DNA from: Edaphobacter sp.
Lineage (GTDB): Bacteria; Acidobacteriota; Terriglobia; Terriglobales; Acidobacteriaceae
Direction: 5' to 3'
Assembly (NCBI RefSeq): GCF_028283685.1
Contig: NZ_JAPWKF010000007.1
Location: 930,001 to 994,000 of the forward strand
DNA: 64,000 nt
Below the pieces are notes generated by a model, which saw nothing but the letters and a program-made list of their open reading frames with translations, ran no database searches and was not told the origin of the DNA. Positions 45,903-55,519 of the stretch are shown in pieces; position 1 is the stretch's first letter, and every line of letters begins with the position of its first letter. Both the position numbers and the translations under genes were made by a program.

Positions 45903-46896
45903 AGATCGGCACACCCTGCTGCACCTTGAACGCAATGCTCACACCGCGAGCCGCGAAGTCAGAGTCACGATATTTCGCCTTCAGCTGCTCTGCCAGGGCC
46001 TGCACCTGCGTTGCCGCGGCATCAGCCTTCTTCTTGTCGTCTTCGACCGTATACATCGTCACCACAACACCCTCGCGATAGATGGCGTTGTACAGCGCCT
46101 CGGCTGCGCGCGGCCCGTCGGAGTATTGATCGGCGTACTTCTGGTACAGCCGCGCCTCCATCTCCGGACACTTCGGCAGCCCCTGCCAGTCGCCGCACAC
46201 CTTGTTATCCAGCATCCGGTACGCAGCCATCGCCGCGTACTTCGTCTGCGGATAATTCTTGATGACCTTCTTCATATCGCCTTCGAAGATCGTCGGCCGC
46301 AGCATCGCATCCTGTTCTTTCGCCGAGGGCAGCGAGCTGATATCGAACTTCGCCAGCTGCCAGCGAATATCCGCCGAGCGCCACGCCGCCTCTGCAGCCA
46401 GCGGCGACTGCGGAAAGTACTCCCACACGCGCCGATACAACAGATGCGCCGCCATCGCTGCGCCCTTCGGCGCATTCGGCTTCGTCGCAGCATCCTCCAG
46501 GTTAGCCGCGGCGCCATACAGAATCACATCGCCGTTCGGCGTCGAGGGAGACACCACGCCCTTGTCGCGAATCCAGCCTGAAGCCGGTGTCGGAGCTTCC
46601 TCTTCCCCAAACTCAGGCTTGTCCTCCTGATCGTCCTCAACGTCCGTGTTGGCGAAGACCTTCACCCACGGTGCGCTGCGTTCCACCACCACCACCTCGT
46701 GCCCCGGCGTCACCAGCGAGACGCGCTGCGAATCCGAATCCGATGCCACATACACCACCGCATCATGCAGGATCACCGCGCGCGCCGCACGATCGTACCC
46801 GGACTTATCCTTCTTCTGTCCCCACGCCAGCGAGCACGACATCATCGCCGCGCCCACAACCATCCATCGCCAAACGCTCACTCGCATAGTCGCCAT
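45883..46896 (-). CDS. Secreted protein with SH3-like and TPR-like parts, unknown function
   Basis: 337 residues from ATG 46896 (46887 is also possible). A signal peptide (MRVSVWRWMVVGAAMMSCSLAWGQ) is followed by an SH3-like segment (AVVYVASDSDSQRVSLVTPGHEVVVVERSAPWVKVFANT), an acidic linker (DVEDDQEDKPEFGEEEAP), and a helical part with repeat-like elements, such as HLLYRRVWEYFPQSPLAAEAAWRSADI, and a YPQTKYAAMAAYRML segment typical of TPR/outer-membrane assembly lipoproteins. It could be an envelope scaffold. No catalytic motif. Function unknown. Confidence 0.65.
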   Translation of the reverse strand: MATMRVSVWRWMVVGAAMMSCSLAWGQKKDKSGYDRAARAVILHDAVVYVASDSDSQRVSLVTPGHEVVVVERSAPWVKVFANTDVEDDQEDKPEFGEEEAPTPASGWIRDKGVVSPSTPNGDVILYGAAANLEDAATKPNAPKGAAMAAHLLYRRVWEYFPQSPLAAEAAWRSADIRWQLAKFDISSLPSAKEQDAMLRPTIFEGDMKKVIKNYPQTKYAAMAAYRMLDNKVCGDWQGLPKCPEMEARLYQKYADQYSDGPRAAEALYNAIYREGVVVTMYTVEDDKKKADAAATQVQALAEQLKAKYRDSDFAARGVSIAFKVQQGVPIYGNDRD

Positions 46897-46935
46897 ATTA
46901 GACGCGCCGTCCATCCTACGCGAGAGCAACACCGT

Positions 46936-47967
46936 TTATACGGTCCGCGTTGCCGCCAGCTCTGCCGCCAGCCGCTCGCGTAACGCCGGCTCCAGGTTGC
47001 CGCCGCTCAGCACCACCGCCACCTTGCTCGCCTTCGGCAGTTCATGGGCATGAAACAGCGCCGCCGCCAGCGAAACCGCGCCGCTCGGCTCAGCCACAAG
47101 ATTCGTCGCCGCAAGAATCACGCGCAGCGCGGCGTAGATCTCCTCTTCACTCACCGCCACAATGCCATCGACAAACTTGAGCACATGCGCGAAGTTCAAC
47201 TCCCCCAGGCTCTGCGTCCTCAGACCATCGCCGATGGTGCGCGTCGTCTTCTCCGCGGGCCACTCCACCAGCGTCTTCGTCTCGAAGCTCTCTTTCGCAT
47301 CGGCGGCCAGCCCCGGCTCCGCACCCCACACCTTCACTCCGGAATTCGCGAGACCGTTCTCCGCCGCCAGCTTCACCGCCGTCGCAACGCCGCTCAACAA
47401 ACCGCCGCCGCTCACCGGCGCAATCACCAGGTCTACATCCGGAAGCTGCTCGACGATCTCCAGACCGCACGTCGCCTGCCCGGCGATAATCTCCGGCGCG
47501 TCATACGGCGGAATCATCGCGTAGCCATGTTCAGCCACCAGCTCCTCCGCCTTGATCCGCCGTTCCGACGACGCCGGGCCCACCTCGACGATCTCCGCCC
47601 CCAGAGCACGCGTAGCCGCCTTCTTCACCTCGGGAGCGTTCGACGGCATCACGATCACGGCCTTCGCTCCCAGAGCACGCGCCGCATAGGCCACGCCCTG
47701 CGCGTGATTGCCGCTCGAATACGTGATGACGCCCCGGCTTAGTTCCTCCGCCGAAAGCTGCGCCACCATGTTGAACGCGCCGCGCAGTTTGAAGCTGCCG
47801 ATCGGCTGCTCGTTCTCTGCCTTCAGATACACATCGAACGCAGGCTCGCTGAAACCGGCGGCCTTCAGCCGCGCCCGCTCCAGCCGATACAGCGGTGTCC
47901 GCACCGCAGTATCGGCGATGCGCCGTTGCGCCGCGCGTATCTCATCAAAGGTGACAAATTGGCTCAT
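46936..47967 (-). CDS. Threonine/serine dehydratase (PLP, tryptophan-synthase-beta type)
   Basis: 343 residues. PLP-lysine K60 in GSFKLRGAF, the phosphate-binding loop in PVSGGGLLSGVA, and SSGNHAQGVAYAARALG for the substrate Asn. It lacks the C-terminal ACT regulatory domain of biosynthetic IlvA, so it resembles the catabolic TdcB/serine-threonine ammonia-lyase type, giving 2-oxobutyrate or pyruvate and ammonia. It may also act as a serine racemase. ATG 47967 has GGAG six bases upstream. Single gene, 39 bases upstream of the SH3/TPR gene start. Confidence 0.9.
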   Translation of the reverse strand: MSQFVTFDEIRAAQRRIADTAVRTPLYRLERARLKAAGFSEPAFDVYLKAENEQPIGSFKLRGAFNMVAQLSAEELSRGVITYSSGNHAQGVAYAARALGAKAVIVMPSNAPEVKKAATRALGAEIVEVGPASSERRIKAEELVAEHGYAMIPPYDAPEIIAGQATCGLEIVEQLPDVDLVIAPVSGGGLLSGVATAVKLAAENGLANSGVKVWGAEPGLAADAKESFETKTLVEWPAEKTTRTIGDGLRTQSLGELNFAHVLKFVDGIVAVSEEEIYAALRVILAATNLVAEPSGAVSLAAALFHAHELPKASKVAVVLSGGNLEPALRERLAAELAATRTV

Positions 47968-48009
47968 GGAGGTCTCCGCAATCATCATAACTGCGCCAGC
48001 TCCACTGCT

Positions 48010-50289
48010 CTAGAAGACACGCCCCAGCCCGAAGTACCACTTCCGGTGATCGCTGTCGCCGATGCTCACACCGGCAAAGACCGGTCCCAGCAGCGTCTTC
48101 ACCACGACGAACCCGGTCACGTCATTCGGCAGTGAGGGCGTCTCTGCATTGCCGCCGAACATCTTTCCAATCTCGTAGCTTGCGCCCAGGTAGACACCGT
48201 CGGCGATCACCGGGTTCAGTTGCAGCATCTTGCGGTAGTAGCCACCCTGTGCGATGAAGTAATCCGTCCCAAGAAGCTCGTTCTTCGCATAGGCCGAGAG
48301 CTGCAGCGGACCGCCCGCCGCGAGTCCCGCCAGGCCCAGATTGCCGGTGTTGAAGCTGGTGCCTCCCTGCAGCGTCGCAAAGACATTGGCCTTCGCATCC
48401 AGCTTGAAGAAGTGCTCCATCTTTCCCGTCAGCTGCGAGTAGCCTCCAGGCTGGTTGAACGGCCGCGCCGTGTAGTAGTTGTAGGTCGTCAACATCACAG
48501 TCCCCTTGGTGGGTACCATCATGTCGTCCTGCCCAAGGTACTGGAACCGCACCTTGGTGACATACGGCACGATGCTGAACTCAGAGCCCGATGGCGTGCC
48601 GATGGTCTGCGTCTCGCTGAACCACTGCACATCCTCTCCAACGCGCAGCTCCGTACGAGAGTTGAACAGATAGCCCAGGTCGAGGCCAATACCATTGCGC
48701 CGCTCCTTGAACTCGTCGAGCTGGGAGCTTCCCTGAAAGTACGGTGTGGTCTGGTGCGCGGCGTAGATATGCGGTGCCGCAAACAGATGCGCCCCCGGCC
48801 ACAGCGGTTTGAAGAGTTCAGCGCGGCCGCCTGCGGGCTGGCCCACGTTGCCGTCCAGCCGAACCTCCGATCCTGGACCCACCAGGTTGAAGAACGTCGC
48901 GCGAAAACCCACGCCAAGCTGAACGTCATTGGAGTCGTTCGTCAGAATCGTCAGGCCGAAGTTCATGAACGGTGGACCGTAGTCCTTCGTCAGCGGCCGA
49001 ATCAGCAAGCCCGGCTTTCCTTTGCGATCGACGATGTTGTAGTTGATCGTCGAGTAGAGCCACGTGCCCTGCAGGTCGGCGATGCTCTTCTCGATCTGCA
49101 CCGTATCCACCGGCTTGCCGACATACTTCTCGAACTTCGAGTCCACATCTTTCTGCTGCGAGCCGTGAAGACCGGACACCTCGACAAACTGGGGTATCGG
49201 AATCAGCTTCCTGCGACGCGCCTGTCGCTGCGCCAGGTAGACGGCCCAGTCATGGTCGTTCAGCGCATACTTCTCCAGTGCCGCGGCCTGCAGGTCGGCA
49301 GCCTTTTCGCCTACCGGAATAATGTCGTTGCTCTTCGAAAACTCCAGCGCGCCGAACTTGCTGACATCGGACGACACGACGACATCCGAGTTCTTAAGGC
49401 TGTTCACCTCGTTGGCCGCCACCATGATCGAGACATTCCTGCCCGCAATCCCAATCGGCGAACTCATCGAGTTAGCCGCGGGCGGTCCCGTATTCAGGTA
49501 CGACGAGATGATCACCTGCGCGCCCATCGACTTCGCGACGTCCACCGGCAGGTTATCGACCGCGGCGCCATCGGAGTAAAGATCGTTCCCCACGCGCACC
49601 GGAGAAAAGACACCCGGAATCGACATCGTCGAACGCAGCGCACGCGGCAGAGGCCCGTCCTCGAAGACATGCGCCTGTCCCGTGTTCAACTCCGTCGCCA
49701 CGCAGCGGAACGGAATCGGAAGGTCGTCAAAGGTGTGCAGATCCCAGTACGGCAGCATCGTCGAATCGAACAGCAGGTTCACCGCCGCGCCCGAGTTCAA
49801 CCCGCCCGGAAGGCTGAGGCCCTTCTTCAGACCGAACTCCATGCGGTTAGGGAAGGCCAGCTTGTCCTCTTTACGCCGATAGCTCAACGCCGAAAACGGC
49901 ACCTGGCCGCTCAACACGCGGTCCCAGTCGACGCGCTCCACAAATTGATCGATCTCATCCGGACTCATGCCCGAGGCGTAGAGCCCTCCCACCAGGCCTC
50001 CCATGCTGGTTCCGGCGACATAGTCCACCGGGATATGGTGCTGCTCCATCCAGCGAATAACGCCAATGTGGGCAAGCCCAAGCGCGCCGCCGCCCTCCAG
50101 CACCAGGCCGATCTTTTTGCGGCCGATCGCCGTCGGCGGAGGCGGTACACGTTCCGGCGACGCAACCGTCGTCGTCTGCTCCGTCTGTGGCTCTGACGGT
50201 GCCGGCTGCTGCGCACCGGAGTCGACAGCAATGGAGCCTGCCAGAATCGCAATCAGGAACACTCTGCTGTGGTGGAGAAATCCCGGCAT
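48010..50289 (-). CDS. Patatin-type phospholipase fused to a POTRA/beta-barrel (type Vd-like)
   Basis: 759 residues. A signal peptide leads to the patatin domain (about 58-300): GGGALG at 66-71, nucleophile Ser95 in GTSMG, and the Asp240 of DGA in LYSDGAAVDN. A POTRA-like segment (about 370-445: FVEVSGLHGSQQKDVDSKFEKYVG then LQGTWLYSTINYNIV) precedes an Omp85-type barrel whose strands run to the last residue Phe (GLGRVF). This order matches the PlpD class of type Vd autotransporters, which pass a lipase to the cell surface through a fused barrel. Lipid specificity is unknown. ATG 50289 is used; a GTG at 50301 lies four codons further upstream. Confidence 0.85.
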   Translation of the reverse strand: MPGFLHHSRVFLIAILAGSIAVDSGAQQPAPSEPQTEQTTTVASPERVPPPPTAIGRKKIGLVLEGGGALGLAHIGVIRWMEQHHIPVDYVAGTSMGGLVGGLYASGMSPDEIDQFVERVDWDRVLSGQVPFSALSYRRKEDKLAFPNRMEFGLKKGLSLPGGLNSGAAVNLLFDSTMLPYWDLHTFDDLPIPFRCVATELNTGQAHVFEDGPLPRALRSTMSIPGVFSPVRVGNDLYSDGAAVDNLPVDVAKSMGAQVIISSYLNTGPPAANSMSSPIGIAGRNVSIMVAANEVNSLKNSDVVVSSDVSKFGALEFSKSNDIIPVGEKAADLQAAALEKYALNDHDWAVYLAQRQARRRKLIPIPQFVEVSGLHGSQQKDVDSKFEKYVGKPVDTVQIEKSIADLQGTWLYSTINYNIVDRKGKPGLLIRPLTKDYGPPFMNFGLTILTNDSNDVQLGVGFRATFFNLVGPGSEVRLDGNVGQPAGGRAELFKPLWPGAHLFAAPHIYAAHQTTPYFQGSSQLDEFKERRNGIGLDLGYLFNSRTELRVGEDVQWFSETQTIGTPSGSEFSIVPYVTKVRFQYLGQDDMMVPTKGTVMLTTYNYYTARPFNQPGGYSQLTGKMEHFFKLDAKANVFATLQGGTSFNTGNLGLAGLAAGGPLQLSAYAKNELLGTDYFIAQGGYYRKMLQLNPVIADGVYLGASYEIGKMFGGNAETPSLPNDVTGFVVVKTLLGPVFAGVSIGDSDHRKWYFGLGRVF

Positions 50290-50457
50290 ACGTAGGACCA
50301 CGCTCTCTTTGTTGTAAGAACTTCACGGACAATAACTTCTGGTGTTCTGGGCTTTTCTTCGGGTTTTACCCTTTTTCTTGTCAATCTTACGTCAACCTCC
50401 TCCTGCAGAACCGTTTAGAAGTACCCGCCGCGATACCTCTGCCGCCCCAAAAACAAA

Positions 50458-50481
50458 GGGCGCCTGCATTAGCAGACGCCC
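50458..50481 (-). terminator. Rho-independent terminator of the RNase J gene
   Basis: GGGCGCCTGC pairs with GCAGACGCCC around loop ATTA, with one mismatch. On the minus strand the stem is followed by TTTGTTTTTGG. It lies 25 bases past the stop at 50506. Confidence 0.85.
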
Positions 50482-50505
50482 CTTGTCGATCTCACAGGAA
50501 AGCGA

Positions 50506-52170
50506 TCAGATCTCCAGCACCACGGGCATGATCAGCGGCCTGCGGCTGGTGCTCTTCTGGATGAACCGCTTCAGGTCGGTGCGGATCTTCTCCTTGATCA
50601 CGCCATAGTCGCCGCGCTCTTCGCCCGACGAGCCGTCCAGGGTCCGCTGCACCACCTGCCGCGCCTCGGCGATCACAACGTCCTCGGAGATAGCCAGGCC
50701 GCGCATCACAATCTCCGGCGCCGCCTCGATCTTTCCCGTCATCTTGTTAATCGCGATGATCGGCAGCAGAATGCCGTCTTCGCTCAGGTGCCTGCGATCG
50801 CGGATCACCAGATCTTCGACCACATCCGAAGCCGCGCCGCCCGAGTCGATGCACACACGGCCCACCGTCACCTTGCCCGTCTTCGAGGCCGAGTTGCGAT
50901 CCAGCTCCAGGACGTCGCCGTCCTCCAGCAACACCGCCTTCTCGATCACTCCCAGCGAAGACGCCAGCTCCGCATGCCGCTTCAGATGGCGATAGTCGCC
51001 ATGAACCGGGATGAAGAACTTCGGCCTCACCAGGTTGATCATCAGCCGCAGCTCTTCCTGGCTGCCGTGACCACTGACGTGGATCAGCCCCGAAGCGCCA
51101 TCGTCGTAGATCACCTTCGCATCGCGCCGCTCCAGGTGATCGATCACCCGGTAGATCGACTTCTCGTTGCCGGGAATCACGCGCGAGCTCATCAGCACGG
51201 TATCGCCGGCCTCGATCTTCGCATGCTTGTGATTGTTCACCGCCGCACGGCTCAGCGCGCTCATCGGCTCGCCCTGCGTGCCGGTGATCATGATGCACAG
51301 CTTGTCGTCGGCAAAGTCCTTGATCTGTCCCGGATTGATAATCAGCCCCGGAGCCGGATCGAGATAGCCCAGGTCCTGCGCGATCTCGGTCGAGTTATCC
51401 AGCGAGCGGCCGATGATGGCCACCTTGCGGCCGTTCTCCGCCGCAAGCTCCATCGCCAGCTTAATGCGATGAATCGACGACGAGAAGCAGCTGAAGAACA
51501 GCTTCTTCTCCGTCTGCGCGAAGATCTCACCCAGCCGCGGACGAACAGCCTTCTCGCTCGGCGTGTACCCGCGACGATCCACGTTCGTCGAATCCTGCAG
51601 CAGGCACAGCACACCCTGCTTGCCCAGCTCCGCAAACGCGTGCAGATCGAAGGGCTTTCCGTCCGGCGGCGACAGGTCCACCTTGAAGTCGCCCGTATGC
51701 AGCACCACACCCACCGGCGTATGGATGGCCAGGGCCACGCAGTCCACCAGCGAGTGGGTCACCCGGATCGGCATGATCGAAAATGGCCCGATCGTCACAC
51801 GATGCCCAGGAATAATCTCCTGCAGATCGGCGTCGTCCAGCAGGCGATGTTCTTCGAGCTTGCCCTCGACGTAGGCCAGCGTGAACTCCGTGCCGTACAC
51901 CGGCACGTTCAGCTCGGAAAGGATCCACGGCAGTCCGCCGATGTGATCCTCATGGCCGTGCGTCAGCACAATGCCGCGCACCTTGTCGCGATTTTCTGTC
52001 AGATAGCTGATATCCGGAACGACGATGTCGACTCCCAACAGCTCTTCTTCAGGAAACATCAGTCCGGCGTCGATGACGAGTATGTCATCCTGCCAGCGGA
52101 GAACCATGCAGTTCATTCCGAACTCGCCCAGCCCGCCCAGCGGAATCAGCTTCAACTTATCTTGTGCCAT
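50506..52170 (-). CDS. rnj: Ribonuclease J
   Basis: 554 residues. Beta-lactamase/beta-CASP nuclease: HGHEDH at 71-76, then the CASP region (TGTQGEPMSALSRA and SGHGSQEEL, then HGDYRHLKRHA), and the C-terminal domain. RNase J combines 5'-to-3' exonuclease and endonuclease activity and matures rRNA and degrades mRNA. The same window carries an RNase E/G gene, so both decay systems coexist. ATG 52170 starts a natural N-terminus (MAQDKLKLIPLGGLGEFGMN). Own terminator. Confidence 0.95.
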   Translation of the reverse strand: MAQDKLKLIPLGGLGEFGMNCMVLRWQDDILVIDAGLMFPEEELLGVDIVVPDISYLTENRDKVRGIVLTHGHEDHIGGLPWILSELNVPVYGTEFTLAYVEGKLEEHRLLDDADLQEIIPGHRVTIGPFSIMPIRVTHSLVDCVALAIHTPVGVVLHTGDFKVDLSPPDGKPFDLHAFAELGKQGVLCLLQDSTNVDRRGYTPSEKAVRPRLGEIFAQTEKKLFFSCFSSSIHRIKLAMELAAENGRKVAIIGRSLDNSTEIAQDLGYLDPAPGLIINPGQIKDFADDKLCIMITGTQGEPMSALSRAAVNNHKHAKIEAGDTVLMSSRVIPGNEKSIYRVIDHLERRDAKVIYDDGASGLIHVSGHGSQEELRLMINLVRPKFFIPVHGDYRHLKRHAELASSLGVIEKAVLLEDGDVLELDRNSASKTGKVTVGRVCIDSGGAASDVVEDLVIRDRRHLSEDGILLPIIAINKMTGKIEAAPEIVMRGLAISEDVVIAEARQVVQRTLDGSSGEERGDYGVIKEKIRTDLKRFIQKSTSRRPLIMPVVLEI

Positions 52171-52298
52171 GAATGCTTAAGTCTAGCACTCGGACGTTTG
52201 CCCTACCGTCCGAACTGCCGCTCCCTTCGCTATAAAAACCGTGGGCCGACCACCGCAACCACACGATGATCGGCCCCCCAGGCCATCCGTCCCTTCGC

Positions 52299-53153
52299 CT
52301 AGCGCAGCAGATCCTCAAGCGCCAGCGAAAGATCCGTCTTCTCATCGCGATACTTCACAATCACCGGCGCCGCGATGCTCAGGCCCCACTCCGCGCCCTT
52401 GCCCCTGGTCACCTGCCGCGAACCCGGCACCACCACCGCGCCCTCGGGAATGATCAGCGGCGACTCGGCCGTCGCGCGATAGACCTCGCCCTTCACCAGG
52501 TCGAAGACCGGCGTGCCACGGGTCAATACCGTTCCCGCAGCCAGCACAGCGCGCTTGCGCACGATCGTTCCCTCGTAGACGCCCGTATTGCCGCCCACCA
52601 GCGCATCGTCCTCGATAATCACCGGCGTGGCATTGACCGGCTCCAGAACGCCGCCGATCTGCGCCGCCGCGCTCAGATGCACGCGCTTGCCAATCTGCGC
52701 GCAGCTGCCCACCAGCGCATGCGAATCAACCATCGTTCCCTCATCGACATACGCGCCGACGTTCACATATGCCGGAGGCATCACGACGACACCCTTCGAC
52801 AGATAGGCTCCACTGCGCACACTCGAACCGCCCGGAACCACACGCACACCGTCCGCCGTCTTGAAGCGGCGCGCCGGATAGGTGTCCTTGTCGACAAAGC
52901 CGAAGCCGTCCTTGCAGCCCATCTCGACCATCTGCCCCAGGCGGAAGCCCAGCAGGATGCCGCGCTTCACCCATGCATTCACGCGCCAGCCCAGCGACTG
53001 CGAGGCATCCGGCTCCGCCGAACGCAGCGTACCTGCCTCCAGCGCTCCACGCAGCTCGAAGAACGCCGCCTCCGCTTCCTTGTTGCCGATCGCCTCTGCG
53101 CCCTGGCCGAACCAGTGCTCAATCCTCTGCTCCAGTGTTTCGTTCAAACTCAC
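52299..53153 (-). CDS. dapD: Tetrahydrodipicolinate N-succinyltransferase
   Basis: 284 residues. A helical N-domain precedes hexapeptide repeats at about 110-205 ([57 protein letters not shown]). It transfers succinyl from succinyl-CoA to tetrahydrodipicolinate in the succinylase branch of lysine and diaminopimelate synthesis. Start GTG 53153, with AGAGA in front. It lies 56 bases downstream of dapA on the same strand, so the two form an operon and indicate that this organism uses the succinylated route. Confidence 0.94.
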   Translation of the reverse strand: MSLNETLEQRIEHWFGQGAEAIGNKEAEAAFFELRGALEAGTLRSAEPDASQSLGWRVNAWVKRGILLGFRLGQMVEMGCKDGFGFVDKDTYPARRFKTADGVRVVPGGSSVRSGAYLSKGVVVMPPAYVNVGAYVDEGTMVDSHALVGSCAQIGKRVHLSAAAQIGGVLEPVNATPVIIEDDALVGGNTGVYEGTIVRKRAVLAAGTVLTRGTPVFDLVKGEVYRATAESPLIIPEGAVVVPGSRQVTRGKGAEWGLSIAAPVIVKYRDEKTDLSLALEDLLR

Positions 53154-53209
53154 GTCGTCTCTTTTCCCTGTTCCCTGATTCTTGTTGTCTTACGAGGCTT
53201 CTTGTTGCC

Positions 53210-54133
53210 TTACGAGGCCCGGCTGCTGCCCGCACCGGCGACAGCAGGCTCCAACAAACCAAGCTGGCTGGCCAGCAACTCAAGCCGCTTGCGCGTCGCA
53301 TCCGTCACCGGCGTCATCGGCAGCCGCAGATTCTCTTCCGGCAGACGGCCCAGCAGATGCATCACGGCCTTCACCGGGGCCGGGCTCGGCTCCCAGAAGT
53401 GCGCCTGCATTAGCCGGAAGTAGCGCTTGTTCACACTGCGCGCCGTCGCCCAGTCGCCATCCATCGCCGCGCGCGCCATCGCCGACATCTCCACCGGAAT
53501 CGCATTCGACGCCACCGAGACCAGGCCCGCTCCACCCAGTGCGATCACCGGCAGCGCCATCGAATCGTCACCCGCCAGCACCTGAAACCCCTGCGGTGCC
53601 TGCGTCAGGATCTCCGTAATCTGCGCGATATTGCCGCTCGATTCCTTAATCCCCACAATGTTCGGAATCTCGGCCAGCCGCAGCGCCGTCGCCGGCTCCA
53701 GGTTCACACCCGTCCGTCCGGGAATGTTGTACAGCAGCACCTTGCACTCCACCGACTCGGCGATCGCGCGAAAGTGCTCATACTGACCCTCCTGCCCCGG
53801 CTTGTTGTAATACGGGTTGGCGGTCAGAACGCCTGTGATGCCCTTCACTGCGGCCAGCTTCCTGGCCTTCTCCACCGCGTCGAGCGTCGCGTTGCTGGTC
53901 GCCCCACCAAAGACCGGAACCCTGCCCGCTGCCGCCTCAACCACAATCGAGACCACCCGCAGCCACTCCTGCTCCGTCAGCGTCGCCGCTTCACCCGTCG
54001 TGCCGCAGGGAACCAAAAAGTTGATGCCGCTGGCGATCTGCCACTCCACCAGCGATCGCAGCGCACTCTCATCGACACTCAGGTCGCTCCTGAAAGGAGT
54101 CACCAGCGCCGTTCCACATCCCAACCGTTCCAT
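53210..54133 (-). CDS. dapA: 4-hydroxy-tetrahydrodipicolinate synthase
   Basis: 307 residues. It condenses pyruvate with aspartate semialdehyde, the first step of the lysine branch. Catalytic Lys163 (GIKESSG), Tyr135 in LLYNIPGRTG, and GTTGE at 44-48 are all present. Normal length with a short Ala/Ser/Gly-rich tail (AVAGAGSSRAS). Upstream (higher coordinates) a terminator separates it from the Tat aminotransferase; downstream is dapD. Confidence 0.95.
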   Translation of the reverse strand: MERLGCGTALVTPFRSDLSVDESALRSLVEWQIASGINFLVPCGTTGEAATLTEQEWLRVVSIVVEAAAGRVPVFGGATSNATLDAVEKARKLAAVKGITGVLTANPYYNKPGQEGQYEHFRAIAESVECKVLLYNIPGRTGVNLEPATALRLAEIPNIVGIKESSGNIAQITEILTQAPQGFQVLAGDDSMALPVIALGGAGLVSVASNAIPVEMSAMARAAMDGDWATARSVNKRYFRLMQAHFWEPSPAPVKAVMHLLGRLPEENLRLPMTPVTDATRKRLELLASQLGLLEPAVAGAGSSRAS

Positions 54134-54214
54134 AATGAATCAAAGTTTACCGCGTTCGCGCCCCCGAATGGCCGTCCTCCACGCCCGTCTCCGGCAAATC
54201 CGCCTTAAAAAGGA

Positions 54215-54242
54215 GAAGCCCCGGGCGGAGGTCCGGGGCTTC
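54215..54242 (-). terminator. Rho-independent terminator of the Tat aminotransferase gene
   Basis: GAAGCCCCGG / CCGGGGCTTC with an 8-base loop; on the minus strand it is followed by TCCTTTTTAAGG. It lies 18 bases past the aminotransferase stop and upstream of dapA. Confidence 0.9.
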
Positions 54243-54259
54243 CTAAGAATGGACCAGAA

Positions 54260-55519
54260 TCAGGCCCGGTGAAGCTCGGAAGGAACATAGTGCTCCGGCA
54301 GGTGCAGCTCCGCACCGTTCACCGTTCCCGGTGCCTGGTCCATGCACTTCACGAAGGCGGTCTCGAACTTCGCCATCTCGTCCTTGGTGCCGACGGTGAC
54401 GCGAACGTAGTTCGGCATCGCGGCCCAGGTACGGCCGATAGCGACGTTCTCCTTCATCATCTGCATCTGGAACGCGCGTCCCGGACGCTTCACATCGACC
54501 ATGAACATGTTCGCCTGCGAGCCGGGGACGATCTTGTAGCCCTTCTTCGTCAGGAACTCCAGCGTCTCAGCACGCACATCGGAGTTGATCTTACGGCGCA
54601 GCGACACCAGGTCCTTGTCCAGCAGGCTGGCGCGAGCTGCAGCCGAGCTGGTGATGGAGATGCTCGCCAGGCTGCGCGCCGGAGCGGCAACCGTGTTGAA
54701 CTTCGCCAGCAGGTCGGGACGGCCGGCAGCGTAACCCGCGCGCAGGCCGGCCATGCCGTAGATCTTCGAGAACGTGCGCAGAACGATGATGTCCTTGTCC
54801 GCCGCAACCTGGTCCAGCACCGACTCGTGATCGGAGAAGTGGAAGTAGGCCTCGTCGACGATAACCACCGAACCGGCAGGCTTGTTCTGCAGCAGCCAGA
54901 GGATGTCCTCACGCGGCGTCATCGTGCCGGTCGGGTTGTTCGGGTTCACGATGTAGTACGCGCCAGGCGACGGATGCGCCTTCAGCATCGCGCGAACATC
55001 GTGCGCGTAGGTCGCCGTCAGCGGCACCGGGAACTTCGGAGCCTTCATCGTGTCCGCAGCGCGCGGTCCCTGCTCGTAACTGGGGTCGGCGTACACCAGG
55101 GGCTTATCCGGACCGATGTTCGACATCAGCGCCAGATCCAGCGGGCCGCCCGAACCGGGCGTCAGGGCAATGTAACCCTTCTTCAGGTTGAACTGGTCAT
55201 ACAGCACCTGCACGGTCTGCATCGTCTCTTCCATGTGGTAACGGCCGCCCAGCGGTGCCGTCGTCGCAATCGCGCCCAGCGCCGACTGCGCCGGTCCCAG
55301 AGGATTCTCATTCGAGCTGATGATGACGGTGTCGGCGTTCAGGTGGCGCATATCGCCCATATCGGCACCGAATGCCTTGCGTCCGGGGCCCTGTACCGGA
55401 GCAGCCGCTGCGCCCTGCTGAATGGCGGCCAGTGCCGGGTACGACGTGGCAGCAGCAGAAGCTGCTCCGAGAATCCGCATGAAGTTCCTACGCGATACAC
55501 CTGTGCTGAATGAGCTCAT
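54260..55519 (-). CDS. Tat-exported PLP aminotransferase (histidinol-phosphate aminotransferase-like)
   Basis: 419 residues. A twin-arginine signal peptide SRRNFMR (9-15) and a hydrophobic Ala-rich run to about 40 open the protein. The fold-type I aminotransferase core then follows: SSNENPLGP (68-76), NPNNPTGTM, VDEAYFHF, and the PLP-lysine K252 in TFSKIYGMAGLRAGYA. The core is closest in style to HisC/class II aminotransferases. A PLP enzyme with a Tat signal is unusual: it would be exported folded with its cofactor. ATG 55519 follows GGAGGAAG. Its true reaction is unknown; it may not be the DapC step despite the dap neighbours. Confidence 0.85.
   Translation of the reverse strand: MSSFSTGVSRRNFMRILGAASAAATSYPALAAIQQGAAAAPVQGPGRKAFGADMGDMRHLNADTVIISSNENPLGPAQSALGAIATTAPLGGRYHMEETMQTVQVLYDQFNLKKGYIALTPGSGGPLDLALMSNIGPDKPLVYADPSYEQGPRAADTMKAPKFPVPLTATYAHDVRAMLKAHPSPGAYYIVNPNNPTGTMTPREDILWLLQNKPAGSVVIVDEAYFHFSDHESVLDQVAADKDIIVLRTFSKIYGMAGLRAGYAAGRPDLLAKFNTVAAPARSLASISITSSAAARASLLDKDLVSLRRKINSDVRAETLEFLTKKGYKIVPGSQANMFMVDVKRPGRAFQMQMMKENVAIGRTWAAMPNYVRVTVGTKDEMAKFETAFVKCMDQAPGTVNGAELHLPEHYVPSELHRA

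Noticed and set aside
48220-50196. Long open frame opposite the patatin gene
   Set aside because: Arg/Gln/Val-rich shadow with no recognisable domain; the patatin reading has all motifs.
50342-50608. Frames in the gap before the RNase J stop
   Set aside because: They run through the RNase J terminator and the end of the rnj gene without family similarity.
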